A stretch of 64,000 bases of DNA from Burkholderia lata (GCF_902499335.1 NZ_CABVQK010000013.1:124001-188000), one strand, 5' to 3'; shown: positions 16,198-25,529, counted from the first letter of the stretch. Notes: a model not told the origin generated them from the letters alone. A program made the numbers and translations.

Positions 16198-19100
16198 TTA
16201 GACCAGCACGCGCTCGATCCCGCCATTGTTCGCGCGTGCGACATAATCGGCCATCCAGTTCTCGCCGAGCACCTGGCGCGCGATTTCGACCACGATGTAG
16301 TCGGCTTCGAGGTTCGCATCCTCGCCGTAGCGCGACAGGCCCTGCAGGCACGACGGGCAGCTCGTCAGGATCTTCACGTCCGGGCCGTTCGCGGCCGCGG
16401 CGGCCGGCGCCGGCGCGTTGCCGGCCACGACCGGGATGCTGCGCAGCTTCGCGGCACCCTTGCGGATCTCCTCTTCCTTGCGGAAACGGACCTGCGTCGA
16501 AATGTCCGGGCGCGTGACCGCGAGCGTGCCCGACTCACCGCAGCAGCGCTCGTTCTTCTCGATCTTGTAGCCGTCCTTCTCCGCGCCCATCAGCTCGTTG
16601 ACGAGCTTTACCGGGTCCATCGTCTTGATCGGCGTGTGGCACGGGTCGTGATACATGTAGCGCGTGCCCGTCACGCCGTCGAGCTTCATCCCCTTCTCGA
16701 GCAGGAACTCGTGGATATCGATGATCCGGCAGCCCGGGAAGATCTTGTCGAATTCGTAGCCGGCGAGCTGGTCGTAGCAGGTACCGCACGACACGACCAC
16801 CGTCTTGATGTCGAGGTAGTTCAGCGTGTTCGCGACCCGGTGGAACAGCACACGGTTGTCGGTGACGATCTTCTCGGCCTTGTCGTACTGGCCCGAGCCG
16901 CGCTGCGGGTAGCCGCAGCACAGGTAGCCCGGCGGCAGCACCGTTTGCACGCCGGCTTCCCACAGCATCGCCTGCGTCGCGAGACCGACCTGCGAGAACA
17001 GGCGCTCGGAGCCGCAGCCCGGGAAATAGAACACCGCTTCCGAATCGACGGTGGTCGACTTCGGGTTGCGGATGATCGGCACGATCTTGTTGTCCTCGAT
17101 GTCGAGCAGCGCGCGCGCCGTCTTCTTCGGCAGGTTGCCCGGCATCTTCTTGTTGACGAAGTGGATCACCTGCTCGACCACGGGCGGCTTGCCGACCGTC
17201 GCCGGCGGGTGCTGCGTCTGCTTCGTCACGACCTTCTTCAGCATGTCGTTCGCGAAGCGCTGCACCTTGTAGCCGGCGCCCATCATCACGCTGCGCGCGA
17301 CGTTGATCGTCTGCGGGTTGGTCGCGTTCAGGAAGAACATGCCCGCCGCATTGCCGGCGTTGAACTTCTTCTTGCCCATCTTGCGCAACAGGTTGCGCAT
17401 GTTCATCGTGACGTCGCCGAAGTCGATCTTCACCGGGCACGGCGTCGCGCACTTGTGGCACACCGTGCAGTGGTCGGCCACGTCGTTGAACTCGTCCCAG
17501 TGCTTGATCGACACGCCGCGGCGCGTCTGTTCTTCGTACAGGAACGCCTCGACCAGCAGCGACGTCGCGAGGATCTTGTTGCGCGGGCTGTACAGCAGGT
17601 TCGCGCGCGGCACGTGGGTCGCGCACACCGGCTTGCACTTGCCGCAGCGCAAGCAGTCCTTCACCGAATCGGCGATCGCGCCGATGTCGGACTGCTTCAT
17701 GATCAGCGACTCGTACCCCATCAGCCCGAAGCTCGGCGTATACGCGTTGCGCAGATCGGCGCCTTCGAGCAGCTTGCCCTTGTTGAAGCGGCCGTTCGGG
17801 TCGACGCGCTGCTTGTACGCGCGGAATTCGGCGATCTCGTCGTCGGTGAGGAACTCGAGCTTCGTGATGCCGATGCCGTGCTCACCGGAAATCACGCCGT
17901 CGAGCGAACGCGCAAGCGTCATGATGCGTGCGACCGCCGCGTGGGCGTCCTGCAGCATCTCGTAGTTGTCGGAGTTGACCGGCAGGTTGGTGTGGACGTT
18001 GCCGTCGCCCGCGTGCATGTGCAGCGCGACGAACACGCGGCCGCGCAGCACCTGCTTGTGGATCGCCTGCGCCTCGTCGAGGATCTGCTTGAACGCGCCG
18101 CCGTTGAAGATCGCGCGCAGCTCCGCGCGGATCTCCTGCTTCCACGAGATGCGCACCGTGCGGTCCTGCGTGATGTGGAACACGGTCGCGCCCGGCTGCT
18201 CGTCCGCACGGTCGGCGAACTTCTCGGCGAGCGCCTCGTAACCGAGCTGCACGAGATAGTGCTGCGCCTCGCGCAACGGCTGGTCGAGCCGGTCGCGCAC
18301 GAATTCCCAGCGCGCGCGCACGCGCTTGAGCAACTCCAGCGCCTGCTGCACGCGATCTTCGAGCAGTTCGGCGCTCGGGATCTCGTTTGCATCGTCGGTC
18401 TTGCCGAGCGGCAGGTTGCCGGCGCGGAAGAACGCTTCCAGCGCGTCGACGAGTTGCAGCTTGTTCTTCAGCGACAGCTCGATGTTGATCCGCTCGATGC
18501 CGTCGGTGTACTCGCCCATCCGGTTCAGCGGGATGACGACGTCTTCGTTGATCTTGAACGCGTTCGTGTGCTTCGCGATCGCGGCCGTGCGGCTGCGGTC
18601 GAGCCAGAAGCGCTTGCGCGCCTCCGCGCTGACCGCGACGAAGCCTTCGCCGCTCTTGCCGTTCGCCATCCGGATCACTTCGGACGTGGCGTGCGCGACC
18701 GCATCGGCATCGTCGCCGACGATGTCGCCGATCAGTACCATCTTGGGGAATGAATTGCGCTTGCTCTTGGTCGCGTAGCCGACCGCGCGCAGGTAGCGCT
18801 CGTCGAGGTGCTCTAGGCCCGCGAGGATCGCGCCGCCCTGCTTCGACGTTTCGAACAGGTAGTCCTTGATCTCGACGATGCTCGGGATCGCCTCGCGCGC
18901 CTGGCCGAAGAATTCGAGGCAGACGGTGCGCGTGTGCGCGGGCATCTTGTGCAGCACCCAGCGCGCGGACGTGATGAGCCCGTCGCAGCCTTCCTTCTGT
19001 ACGCCCGGCAGGCCGGCGAGGAACTTGTCGGTCACGTCCTTGCCGAGCCCTTCCTTGCGGAACCGGCGGCCTTCGATCTCGAGCATCTCGCTCTTCAGCA

Positions 19101-20223
19101 GCTTCTCGCCCGGCGCATACGCGCCGTCGAACCACTTCAGCTCGAAACGCGCGACCGCGATGTCGTGGATCTTGCCCTGGTTGTGCTCGTGGCGCGTGAC
19201 TTCGAGCCAGTTGCCGTCCGGGTCGACCATCCGCCACCAGGCCAGGTTGTCGAGCGCGGTGCCCCACAGCACGGCCTTCTTGCCGCCCGCGTTCATCGCG
19301 ACGTTGCCGCCGATGCACGATGCGTCGAGCGAGGTCGGATCGACCGCGAACACGTAGCCGGCCGCTTCCGCCGCCTCGGTCACGCGGCGTGTGACGACGC
19401 CCGCGCCGGAGAAGATCGTCGGCACCTTGTGCGCGACGCCCGGCAGCTCGGTCAGCTCGACCGCGCCGAGTTGTTCGAGCTTCTCGGTGTTGATCACTGC
19501 GGAGAACGGCGTGAGCGGCACCGCGCCGCCCGTGTAGCCGGTGCCGCCGCCGCGCGGGATCACGGTCAAGCCGAGCTCGAAGCAGGCCTTGATGAGGCCG
19601 GCGATCTCGGCTTCGCTATCGGGCGTCAGCACGACGAACGGGTATTCGACGCGCCAGTCGGTCGCGTCGGTCACGTGCGACACGCGCGACAGCCCGTCGA
19701 AACGGATGTTGTCCTTTTGCGTGCAGCGGCCGAGCGCCTTGGTTGCGCGGCGGCGCAGGTCGGCCATCTTCTCGAATTCGTCGGCGAACTCGTTGACCGC
19801 GCGCTGCGCGGCGGTTTCGAGCATCTCGACGCGCGATGCGCGCTCGCGGCCCGCGTCGTCGCGGTGCTCGGTGAGATCCGCGCTGCGGCGCTTGCCGATT
19901 TCGGTCAGGCGGTGGTTCAGCGCCTCGATCAGCAGCGCGCGGCGCTTCGGGTTGTCGAGCAGGTCGTCCTGCAGGTACGGGTTGCGGCGCACGACCCAGA
20001 TGTCGCCGAGCACTTCGTACAGCATCCGTGCCGAGCGGCCCGTGCGGCGCTCGGCGCGCAATTCGTCGAGCACCGACCACGCCTCTTCGCCGAGCAGGCG
20101 GATCACGATCTCGCGATCCGAGAAGGACGTGTAGTTATAGGGAATCTCGCGCAAGCGGGGCGCGGGGTCGGAGGCGACGGCGGCGGCCGCGCCATGCGGA
20201 TCGAAAACTTGTGGTGCGTTCAT
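16198..20223 (-). CDS. DUF3683 / FAD-linked oxidase / Fe-S oxidoreductase fusion (1341 aa)
   Basis: A giant D-2-hydroxyacid dehydrogenase-like fusion. The N-terminal DUF3683 covers about residues 1-180. The FAD-binding (PCMH) domain follows, with VIPRGGGTGYTGGAVPL, then an FAD-oxidase C-terminal domain with HMHAGDGNVHTN and SGEHGIG. Two [4Fe-4S] motifs come next: CLRCGKCKPVCATHVP near residue 856 and CTVCHKCATPCPVKI near residue 921. The C-terminus holds CCG-type domains (GCGSERLF, CCGYPQ near 1101, CCGESGT near 1228, CPSCLQG). It joins in one chain what GlcD/GlcF or Dld-II systems encode separately, so oxidation of a D-2-hydroxyacid with electron transfer to quinone is likely. The substrate is unknown. 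It is a single-gene transcript, start ATG at 20223. Confidence 0.92.
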   Translation of the reverse strand: MNAPQVFDPHGAAAAVASDPAPRLREIPYNYTSFSDREIVIRLLGEEAWSVLDELRAERRTGRSARMLYEVLGDIWVVRRNPYLQDDLLDNPKRRALLIEALNHRLTEIGKRRSADLTEHRDDAGRERASRVEMLETAAQRAVNEFADEFEKMADLRRRATKALGRCTQKDNIRFDGLSRVSHVTDATDWRVEYPFVVLTPDSEAEIAGLIKACFELGLTVIPRGGGTGYTGGAVPLTPFSAVINTEKLEQLGAVELTELPGVAHKVPTIFSGAGVVTRRVTEAAEAAGYVFAVDPTSLDASCIGGNVAMNAGGKKAVLWGTALDNLAWWRMVDPDGNWLEVTRHEHNQGKIHDIAVARFELKWFDGAYAPGEKLLKSEMLEIEGRRFRKEGLGKDVTDKFLAGLPGVQKEGCDGLITSARWVLHKMPAHTRTVCLEFFGQAREAIPSIVEIKDYLFETSKQGGAILAGLEHLDERYLRAVGYATKSKRNSFPKMVLIGDIVGDDADAVAHATSEVIRMANGKSGEGFVAVSAEARKRFWLDRSRTAAIAKHTNAFKINEDVVIPLNRMGEYTDGIERINIELSLKNKLQLVDALEAFFRAGNLPLGKTDDANEIPSAELLEDRVQQALELLKRVRARWEFVRDRLDQPLREAQHYLVQLGYEALAEKFADRADEQPGATVFHITQDRTVRISWKQEIRAELRAIFNGGAFKQILDEAQAIHKQVLRGRVFVALHMHAGDGNVHTNLPVNSDNYEMLQDAHAAVARIMTLARSLDGVISGEHGIGITKLEFLTDDEIAEFRAYKQRVDPNGRFNKGKLLEGADLRNAYTPSFGLMGYESLIMKQSDIGAIADSVKDCLRCGKCKPVCATHVPRANLLYSPRNKILATSLLVEAFLYEEQTRRGVSIKHWDEFNDVADHCTVCHKCATPCPVKIDFGDVTMNMRNLLRKMGKKKFNAGNAAGMFFLNATNPQTINVARSVMMGAGYKVQRFANDMLKKVVTKQTQHPPATVGKPPVVEQVIHFVNKKMPGNLPKKTARALLDIEDNKIVPIIRNPKSTTVDSEAVFYFPGCGSERLFSQVGLATQAMLWEAGVQTVLPPGYLCCGYPQRGSGQYDKAEKIVTDNRVLFHRVANTLNYLDIKTVVVSCGTCYDQLAGYEFDKIFPGCRIIDIHEFLLEKGMKLDGVTGTRYMYHDPCHTPIKTMDPVKLVNELMGAEKDGYKIEKNERCCGESGTLAVTRPDISTQVRFRKEEEIRKGAAKLRSIPVVAGNAPAPAAAAANGPDVKILTSCPSCLQGLSRYGEDANLEADYIVVEIARQVLGENWMADYVARANNGGIERVLV

Positions 20224-20797
20224 GTTCGGACGACTCGGAGGGCCGATACACCGTGCACGGGCGTCGGCAAGCGCGTGGGCGCAATCTTGGGGAAATCTGT
20301 TCTGTTACCAGGCGCGCGGCTGTCCTTCATGGGGCCGGAGCGGGCGACTCGCCCCTCCTGGCCGGCGACAGGGCCTGGCGGCACTCGGAACCATCAGCAC
20401 GATCGCGCGCGGCGCGCATGCCGTTCCGCCGCGGGGGTAGCTGCGCGCGGCGTCGGCTTCAACGGTGCGATCCGAGGGTGCCTCTGCATCTTCCGATCCT
20501 TGATTCAAAACGGAATTCTAACCCATGATCGGGCCATGCGTGACACGTCGGACAGGTCGTGGGGCTATCGCCGCGAGCCGCGCCAGGCCTGGCTCGGCGC
20601 GATTTCGTGTGACCATTCGCCGTCCGTCCGGTCGGTAACCACGCGGTTAAACCGGTAAAAAAGGCGCCGCGAGCGCGCCGACGCCCCGCCCGCGCGGCCC
20701 CGCGAAGGTGCGCTCGGCATGCCGCTTGCATGCGGGCGGACCCTTGGCGCTATCATTGATCCTTTACCGTCTGCTTCCGCACTGCACGCGAGCGCCC
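20224..20797. other. 574-bp divergent intergenic region, DUF3683 gene / ilvA
   Basis: No coding region is supported; the open frames here are short and lack homology. It must hold the promoters of the divergent DUF3683 gene and ilvA. A TAGAAT on the minus strand (20520-20515) and TTGCAT/TATCAT on plus (20726-20731 and 20751-20756, 19-base spacing) are weak candidates. Confidence 0.5.
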
Positions 20798-22321
20798 ATG
20801 GCATCCCACGATTACCTGAAGAAAATCCTCACCGCGCGCGTCTATGACGTCGCGATCGAGACGGAACTCGAACCCGCCCGCAACCTGTCGGCCCGGCTGC
20901 GCAATGCGGTCTACCTGAAGCGCGAGGACAACCAGCCGGTGTTCTCGTTCAAGCTGCGCGGCGCGTACAACAAGATGGCGCACATTCCGACGGACGCGCT
21001 CGCCCGCGGCGTGATTACGGCGTCGGCCGGCAACCACGCGCAGGGTGTCGCATTCTCGGCGGCCCGGATGGGCGTGAAGGCCGTGATCGTCGTGCCGGTC
21101 ACGACGCCGCAGGTGAAGGTCGACGCCGTGCGTACGCACGGCGGCCCGAGCGTCGAGGTGATCCAGGCCGGGGAGTCGTACAGCGACGCGTATGCACACG
21201 CGGTCAAGGTGCAGGAAGAGCGCGGCCTCACGTTCGTCCACCCGTTCGACGATCCGTACGTGATCGCCGGCCAGGGCACGATCGCGATGGAAATCCTGCG
21301 TCAGCACCAGGGCCCGATCCATGCGATCTTCGTGCCGATCGGCGGCGGCGGGCTCGCGTCCGGCGTCGCGGCCTACGTGAAGGCGGTGCGGCCGGAGATC
21401 AAGGTGATCGGCGTGCAGGCCGAGGATTCGTGCGCGATGGCGCAGTCGCTGGAAGCCGGCAAGCGCGTCGAGCTGAGCGAAGTCGGCCTGTTCGCGGACG
21501 GCACCGCCGTGAAGCTGGTCGGCGAGGAAACCTTCCGCCTCTGCAGCGAATACCTCGACGGCGTCGTGACGGTGAACACCGACGCACTGTGCGCGGCGAT
21601 CAAGGACGTGTTCCAGGACACGCGCAGCGTGCTCGAGCCGTCCGGCGCGCTCGCGGTCGCGGGCGCGAAGCTCTACGCGGAACGCGAAGGCATCGAGAAC
21701 CAGACGCTCGTCGCGGTCACGTCCGGTGCGAACATGAACTTCGACCGGATGCGCTTCGTCGCCGAGCGCGCGGAAGTGGGTGAAGCGCGCGAAGCCGTGT
21801 TCGCGGTCACGATCCCCGAGGAGCGCGGCAGCTTCAAGCGCTTCTGCTCGCTCGTCGGCGACCGCAACGTCACCGAGTTCAACTACCGGATCGCCGATGC
21901 GCAGGCCGCGCACATCTTCGTCGGCGTGCAGATCAAGCGCCGCGGCGAATCGGCCGAGATCGCCGCGAACTTCGAATCGCACGGGTTCAAGTCCGTCGAC
22001 CTGACGCACGACGAACTGTCGAAGGAACACATCCGCTACATGGTGGGCGGCCGTTCGCCGCTCGCGCTCGACGAGCGCCTGTTCCGCTTCGAATTCCCGG
22101 AACGGCCGGGCGCGCTGATGAAGTTCCTGTCGTCGATGGCGCCGGACTGGAACATCAGCCTGTTCCACTACCGCAACCAGGGCGCGGACTACAGCTCGAT
22201 CCTCGTCGGGCTGCAGGTGCCGCAGGCCGATCGCGCCGAATTCGAACGCTTCCTCGCGGCACTCGGCTATCCGTATGTCGAGGAGAGCGCCAACCCGGCT
22301 TACCGCCTCTTCCTGTCGTAA
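20798..22321 (+). CDS. ilvA: Threonine ammonia-lyase, biosynthetic
   Basis: This 507-aa PLP enzyme deaminates threonine to 2-oxobutanoate, the entry to isoleucine synthesis. SFKLRGAYNK carries the PLP lysine (residue 52), SAGNHAQGVA the phosphate-loop region, and GGGGLASGVA the glycine loop. Two ACT-like regulatory domains occupy the C-terminal 170 residues (ERGSFKRFCSLVGDRN; RPGALMKFLSSMAPDWN), so feedback inhibition by isoleucine is expected. The start is ATG 20798; the upstream extension is not conserved. queF follows after 11 bases. Confidence 0.96.
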   Translation: MASHDYLKKILTARVYDVAIETELEPARNLSARLRNAVYLKREDNQPVFSFKLRGAYNKMAHIPTDALARGVITASAGNHAQGVAFSAARMGVKAVIVVPVTTPQVKVDAVRTHGGPSVEVIQAGESYSDAYAHAVKVQEERGLTFVHPFDDPYVIAGQGTIAMEILRQHQGPIHAIFVPIGGGGLASGVAAYVKAVRPEIKVIGVQAEDSCAMAQSLEAGKRVELSEVGLFADGTAVKLVGEETFRLCSEYLDGVVTVNTDALCAAIKDVFQDTRSVLEPSGALAVAGAKLYAEREGIENQTLVAVTSGANMNFDRMRFVAERAEVGEAREAVFAVTIPEERGSFKRFCSLVGDRNVTEFNYRIADAQAAHIFVGVQIKRRGESAEIAANFESHGFKSVDLTHDELSKEHIRYMVGGRSPLALDERLFRFEFPERPGALMKFLSSMAPDWNISLFHYRNQGADYSSILVGLQVPQADRAEFERFLAALGYPYVEESANPAYRLFLS

Positions 22322-22332
22322 AGGCGTCACGC

Positions 22333-23157
22333 ATGAATCCCGAACATTCCCCGCTCGGCAAGGCCACCGTCTACGCCGCGCAGTACGACGCGTCGCTGCT
22401 GTTCCCGATCCCGCGCGCCGGCGCGCGCGAGCAGCTCGGCATCACGTCGGCGCTGCCGTTCTTCGGCACCGACATCTGGAACGCCTACGAGCTGTCGTGG
22501 CTCAACGCGCGCGGCAAGCCGCAGATCGCGGTTGCGACGTTCTATGTGCCGGCCGAATCGCCGAACATCGTCGAATCGAAGTCGTTCAAGCTGTATCTCG
22601 GCTCGTTCGCGCAGACGAAGCTCGACTCGATCGACGCGGTGCGCGACACGCTGAAGCGCGACGTGTCGGCCGCGTGCGGCGCGACCGTTTCCGTGCAGCT
22701 GGTGTCGCCGCACGATTTCGGCAAGCTCGAGATGGACGAACTCGACGGGCTGTCGCTCGACCGGCTCGACCTCGACACCGACGTGTACGAACCCGATCCG
22801 TCACTGCTGTCGGCCGCCGAGGACGAAGCACCGGTCGAGGAGACGCTCGTGTCCGACCTGCTGCGCTCGAACTGCCCGGTCACGGGCCAGCCCGACTGGG
22901 GCAGCGTGCAGATCCACTACGTCGGACCGCAGATCGATCACGCAGGCCTGCTGCGCTACATCATCTCGTTCCGCAATCACACGGGCTTTCACGAGCAGTG
23001 CGTCGAGCGGATCTTCCTCGACATCCTGCATGCGTGCAAACCGGTGAAGCTCGCTGTATATGCGCGCTATACGCGCCGCGGCGGGCTCGACATCAACCCG
23101 TTCCGCACCAACTACAACCAGCCGATGCCGGACAACGCGCGTAATGCGCGGCAGTGA
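22333..23157 (+). CDS. queF: NADPH-dependent 7-cyano-7-deazaguanine reductase
   Basis: The 274-aa enzyme of the long, E. coli-type QueF group reduces preQ0 to preQ1 on the queuosine pathway. The nucleophilic cysteine is residue 181 in SNCPVTGQPDW, with the Asp of PDWGS nearby and HEQCVERIFLD providing the substrate-binding Glu. The start ATG at 22333 follows ilvA by 11 bases, so the two are probably cotranscribed; a strong terminator follows. Confidence 0.96.
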   Translation: MNPEHSPLGKATVYAAQYDASLLFPIPRAGAREQLGITSALPFFGTDIWNAYELSWLNARGKPQIAVATFYVPAESPNIVESKSFKLYLGSFAQTKLDSIDAVRDTLKRDVSAACGATVSVQLVSPHDFGKLEMDELDGLSLDRLDLDTDVYEPDPSLLSAAEDEAPVEETLVSDLLRSNCPVTGQPDWGSVQIHYVGPQIDHAGLLRYIISFRNHTGFHEQCVERIFLDILHACKPVKLAVYARYTRRGGLDINPFRTNYNQPMPDNARNARQ

Positions 23158-23210
23158 CGGCGGCGGGCCGCCGCGGTTCGCAGTTGGCAAAGCGCGCGGT
23201 ACCCCCTGAT

Positions 23211-23249
23211 AAAACAGCCCGGCCGGGTTCAACCGGCCGGGCTGTTTTT
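23211..23249 (+). terminator. Rho-independent terminator after ilvA-queF
   Basis: A stem of about 16 bp (arms 23211-23226 and 23233-23248, GC core CCCGGCCGG) with a six-base loop ends in TTTTT. An A-run on the other side allows it to work in both directions, also for the converging gene at 23277. Confidence 0.9.
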
Positions 23250-23276
23250 CATTGCGCGGAAAAGCGCGAACGCCCC

Positions 23277-23696
23277 TCACCCGCTCACCGGCCGCTCCGG
23301 GAGAATCTCAACCAGGCGCAACAGGTAGCCGTCGGGATCCTGCACCAGCATCTCGACCTGGCCATGCTCGATATCATCCTCCCGATACCAGGACGTGCGC
23401 GGCTCGACGAATAGCGCCACGCCAGCGGCGCGGATCCTGTCCAGGATGGGGTCGAGCGTATCGACCTCGATCTGAAGATTGATCCCGCGCCCGAACGGCG
23501 GCTCCAGCGGGCCGGTCAGCCAGCCCTCCGGGCTGCACTGCTCGAGCATCAGTTGGGCCCGCCCGATTTCAAGATAGGCGAACCCGTCTTCCGGACGCTC
23601 GAAGCGAATCCGGAATCCCAGCACGTCGCGATAGAAGCGAATGCTTCCGGCAAGATCCGAGCAGATCAGCTCCGGCACCAGTGCGGCCCATTCCAT
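23277..23696 (-). CDS. VOC superfamily (glyoxalase/bleomycin-resistance-like) protein
   Basis: The 139-aa single-domain vicinal-oxygen-chelate protein has two beta-alpha-beta-beta-beta repeats: LVPELICSDLAGSIRFYRDVLGF at the start and INLQIEVDTLDPILDRI in the middle, ending QDPDGYLLRLVE. The metal-binding positions look partly replaced. The family includes glyoxalases, dioxygenases and bleomycin-binding proteins, so substrate and activity are open. The ATG at 23696 has GGAGAGG upstream. Its GC content is below that of ilvA/queF. Confidence 0.82.
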   Translation of the reverse strand: MEWAALVPELICSDLAGSIRFYRDVLGFRIRFERPEDGFAYLEIGRAQLMLEQCSPEGWLTGPLEPPFGRGINLQIEVDTLDPILDRIRAAGVALFVEPRTSWYREDDIEHGQVEMLVQDPDGYLLRLVEILPERPVSG

Positions 23697-23727
23697 GCAT
23701 GTCCTCTCCGTATGGTCATGCGGCACA

Positions 23728-24003
23728 TTACATGAACGGGAGGGATGCGTTGCGGCGGTTGCTGCCGTGGGAGCCCTTCATCCGTCGCCCCGGCACGACA
23801 GATGACGAAACGAGCCCAGCACACGTGAATGTGCCGGCCCATAACGAGATGGTCAGCCCGATCCCGGCTTGGCGGACTATGCCAGCCAGAATTTTGCAGC
23901 CCACCCGCACCGACCGCTTGCGGAAGTAGCGCATTCGCGGAAGTCGCTCCCAATCGCGTGCGTTGAAATCCGGATCGATATGCGCGGAAACCCGCCTTTT
24001 CAC
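23728..24003 (-). CDS. Small putative membrane protein of the DUF1493 cassette
   Basis: A 91-aa basic protein with one hydrophobic stretch (AGIGLTISLWAGTFTCAGLV, about residues 46-65) between positively charged flanks, compatible with one membrane helix. The GTG at 24003 overlaps the DUF1493 stop codon in GTGA, which favours this start; an ATG at 24033 would overlap the preceding gene by 34 bases. No family is recognised. It is third in a three-gene, lower-GC operon and is retained because of the coupling. Confidence 0.55.
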   Translation of the reverse strand: MKRRVSAHIDPDFNARDWERLPRMRYFRKRSVRVGCKILAGIVRQAGIGLTISLWAGTFTCAGLVSSSVVPGRRMKGSHGSNRRNASLPFM

Positions 24004-24353
24004 TGAAGTGCGACCAATCGCGTAGCGTCCCATCTTCTTTCAACGGCTGCACGATGCAGCATCGCGAGCGTAATCGGTTCCCGCTTGAAGTCGTGCGGCT
24101 TTCGAAGCACCCATCGCCGAAATAGCGAATAAAGCAGCCCCTCGCCTTCCATCAGAAAATATCGATGGAAGTCGAAATCGCCCGTGTCGACAGCAAACCG
24201 TTCAAAAAAATGCCCCATGAAATCGTTTGCTTCGTCGCCGGTTTGGCCCAGATCCTCCCAGAGTCGAGTGCCGGCGGAGAGCGGCTTCGACGGACCGAGC
24301 CCCACCTCTGACCGGACAAAGGCTTCGATCTCGTCCCAGCACACGTCTTCCAT
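24000..24353 (-). CDS. DUF1493 family protein
   Basis: The 117-aa protein matches DUF1493 by its pattern: an acidic N-terminus (DEIEAFVRSEVG), LWEDLGQTGDEANDFMGHF, and a central FDFHRYFLMEGE. The first 70 residues resemble the helix pattern of acyl carrier proteins, but the position of the phosphopantetheine serine is not a serine (DLGQTGDEA where ACPs have D-S-L). Function unknown. It starts inside the stop of the STM2901-like gene (TGATG) and is coupled to the small membrane-protein gene. Codon use is AT-richer than the genome. Confidence 0.8.
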   Translation of the reverse strand: MEDVCWDEIEAFVRSEVGLGPSKPLSAGTRLWEDLGQTGDEANDFMGHFFERFAVDTGDFDFHRYFLMEGEGLLYSLFRRWVLRKPHDFKREPITLAMLHRAAVERRWDATRLVALQ

Positions 24354-24784
24354 CAGAACACCTTGTCCTCAGGTTTGACGAGGTTGTTGTACCTGGAGAC
24401 CGTACTGTGGACGATCTCGAATACGTCGCGCGCAAGCAGCGCCCAACCGACGCCCGGAACGGCTCGCCCGATGAATACACTCAGCTTCCGGGTCAGAATG
24501 ATCCGAAGCGACTTGATGCTTTGAAGCGTCACTGTTGGCAAAACCTTCCTGTTGAGCTGGTATCGAAAAATCGAGCGAGCCATCACGGATGCGACGGACG
24601 TTCCTTTCGTCGCGCCGCCGAATTTTTGCCGTGTCGGCAAAACGAGCCATCCGGCCAAAATCAGGATCACGGCTTCGACATCGTCGATCCCGATCCGTGT
24701 GCACGTCTCTTCTACAGCAACAAAAAAGAAAAGCTCCGCGGGTGTGAGATCCGAATGAATGCCGTAGCGGTATGTACTGCTCAT
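24353..24784 (-). CDS. STM2901 family protein
   Basis: The 143-aa protein has the features I recall for the STM2901 family of Salmonella and other enterobacteria: DLTPAELFFFVAVEE at the start, ATKGTSVASVMARS in the centre, and FIGRAVPGVGWALLARDV near the C-terminus, ending VKPEDKVF. Two segments are hydrophobic enough for membrane association. No function is established. It is the promoter-proximal gene of the STM2901/DUF1493/small-protein cassette and has clearly lower G+C than its surroundings, suggesting transfer. Confidence 0.75.
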   Translation of the reverse strand: MSSTYRYGIHSDLTPAELFFFVAVEETCTRIGIDDVEAVILILAGWLVLPTRQKFGGATKGTSVASVMARSIFRYQLNRKVLPTVTLQSIKSLRIILTRKLSVFIGRAVPGVGWALLARDVFEIVHSTVSRYNNLVKPEDKVF

Positions 24785-25007
24785 AATGGTCCGACTTCAC
24801 GAAATCGTTGATCAGAATGGCGACCATACACACCAATCCATTCAATTCGCCCTATCGCGTTTCGTCGACACCACTTGCGCATTATCCGTCCATCACCGCA
24901 ACCGCCCGCCAGACGGACATATCGTGTCACGCCCCCCGCCTGAAGAATTTCATTAAAAGTGTGAAAATTTGACGCCGTCCGGCAATACATCGACTCCGTC
25001 ATAACGC

Positions 25008-25043
25008 AACGAGGCCGGCGCATGCAACTGCGCCGGCCTCGTT
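25008..25043 (-). terminator. Terminator after the RidA gene
   Basis: A perfect 15-bp inverted repeat (25008-25022 / 25029-25043; AACGAGGCCGGCGCA arm) with a six-base loop lies 24 bases past the RidA stop. T-runs are short, so it may be only partly intrinsic. Between 24785 and 25007 there is AT-richer sequence that should hold the promoter of the STM2901 cassette. Confidence 0.7.
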
Positions 25044-25066
25044 ACACAACAATTCGCCCTCGAACC

Positions 25067-25453
25067 TTACTTCACCGGCGCCTTGTACGCGATGCAGTCG
25101 ACCTCGACCTTGCAGTCGATGACCATGCTCGACTGCACGCACGCGCGTGCCGGCGGATGCTCGCCGAAGTACGACACGAACACCTTGTTGAACGACGCGA
25201 AATCGCGCGCGTCGTCGAGCCACACGCCGCAGCGCACGACGTGCTCGAGGCCGTAGCCGGCTTCCTTCAGGATCGCGATCACGTTCTCGATCGTCTGCTT
25301 CGACTGCGTGACGATGCCGCCTTCGACGACCTCGCCGTTCACCATCGGCGTCTGGCCCGACACGTACAGCCAGCCGTCGGCCTCGACCGCGCGTGCGAAC
25401 GGCATCACCTGGCCGCCGGTTCCCTTCGCTTCGCCTACGCCATATCGCTTCAT
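25067..25453 (-). CDS. RidA family enamine/imine deaminase
   Basis: The 128-aa YjgF/YER057c/UK114 protein begins MKRYGVGEAKGTGGQ and ends with PARACVQSSMVIDCKVEVDCIAY in outline; the Arg in PARACVQ corresponds to the substrate-binding arginine of active RidA proteins. It would hydrolyse the imines released by PLP-dependent amino-acid deamination. The ATG at 25453 has AAGGAG upstream. It follows the D-aminoacylase gene by 76 bases, consistent with clearing imines made by the divergent D-amino-acid deaminase. Confidence 0.9.
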   Translation of the reverse strand: MKRYGVGEAKGTGGQVMPFARAVEADGWLYVSGQTPMVNGEVVEGGIVTQSKQTIENVIAILKEAGYGLEHVVRCGVWLDDARDFASFNKVFVSYFGEHPPARACVQSSMVIDCKVEVDCIAYKAPVK

Positions 25454-25529
25454 CGTTTCACTCCTTGTTTCGGTTACGGATGCGCGCACCGACGACGGCG
25501 CGCGCGGCAGATCGGAACATCAACCGCGT

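Noticed and set aside
16123..18753. 876-aa open frame opposite the DUF3683 gene
   Set aside because: Antisense shadow with biased composition.
24781..25023. 80-aa minus-strand frame upstream of the STM2901-like gene
   Set aside because: No ribosome site, no domain, and it overlaps the terminator and the expected promoter.
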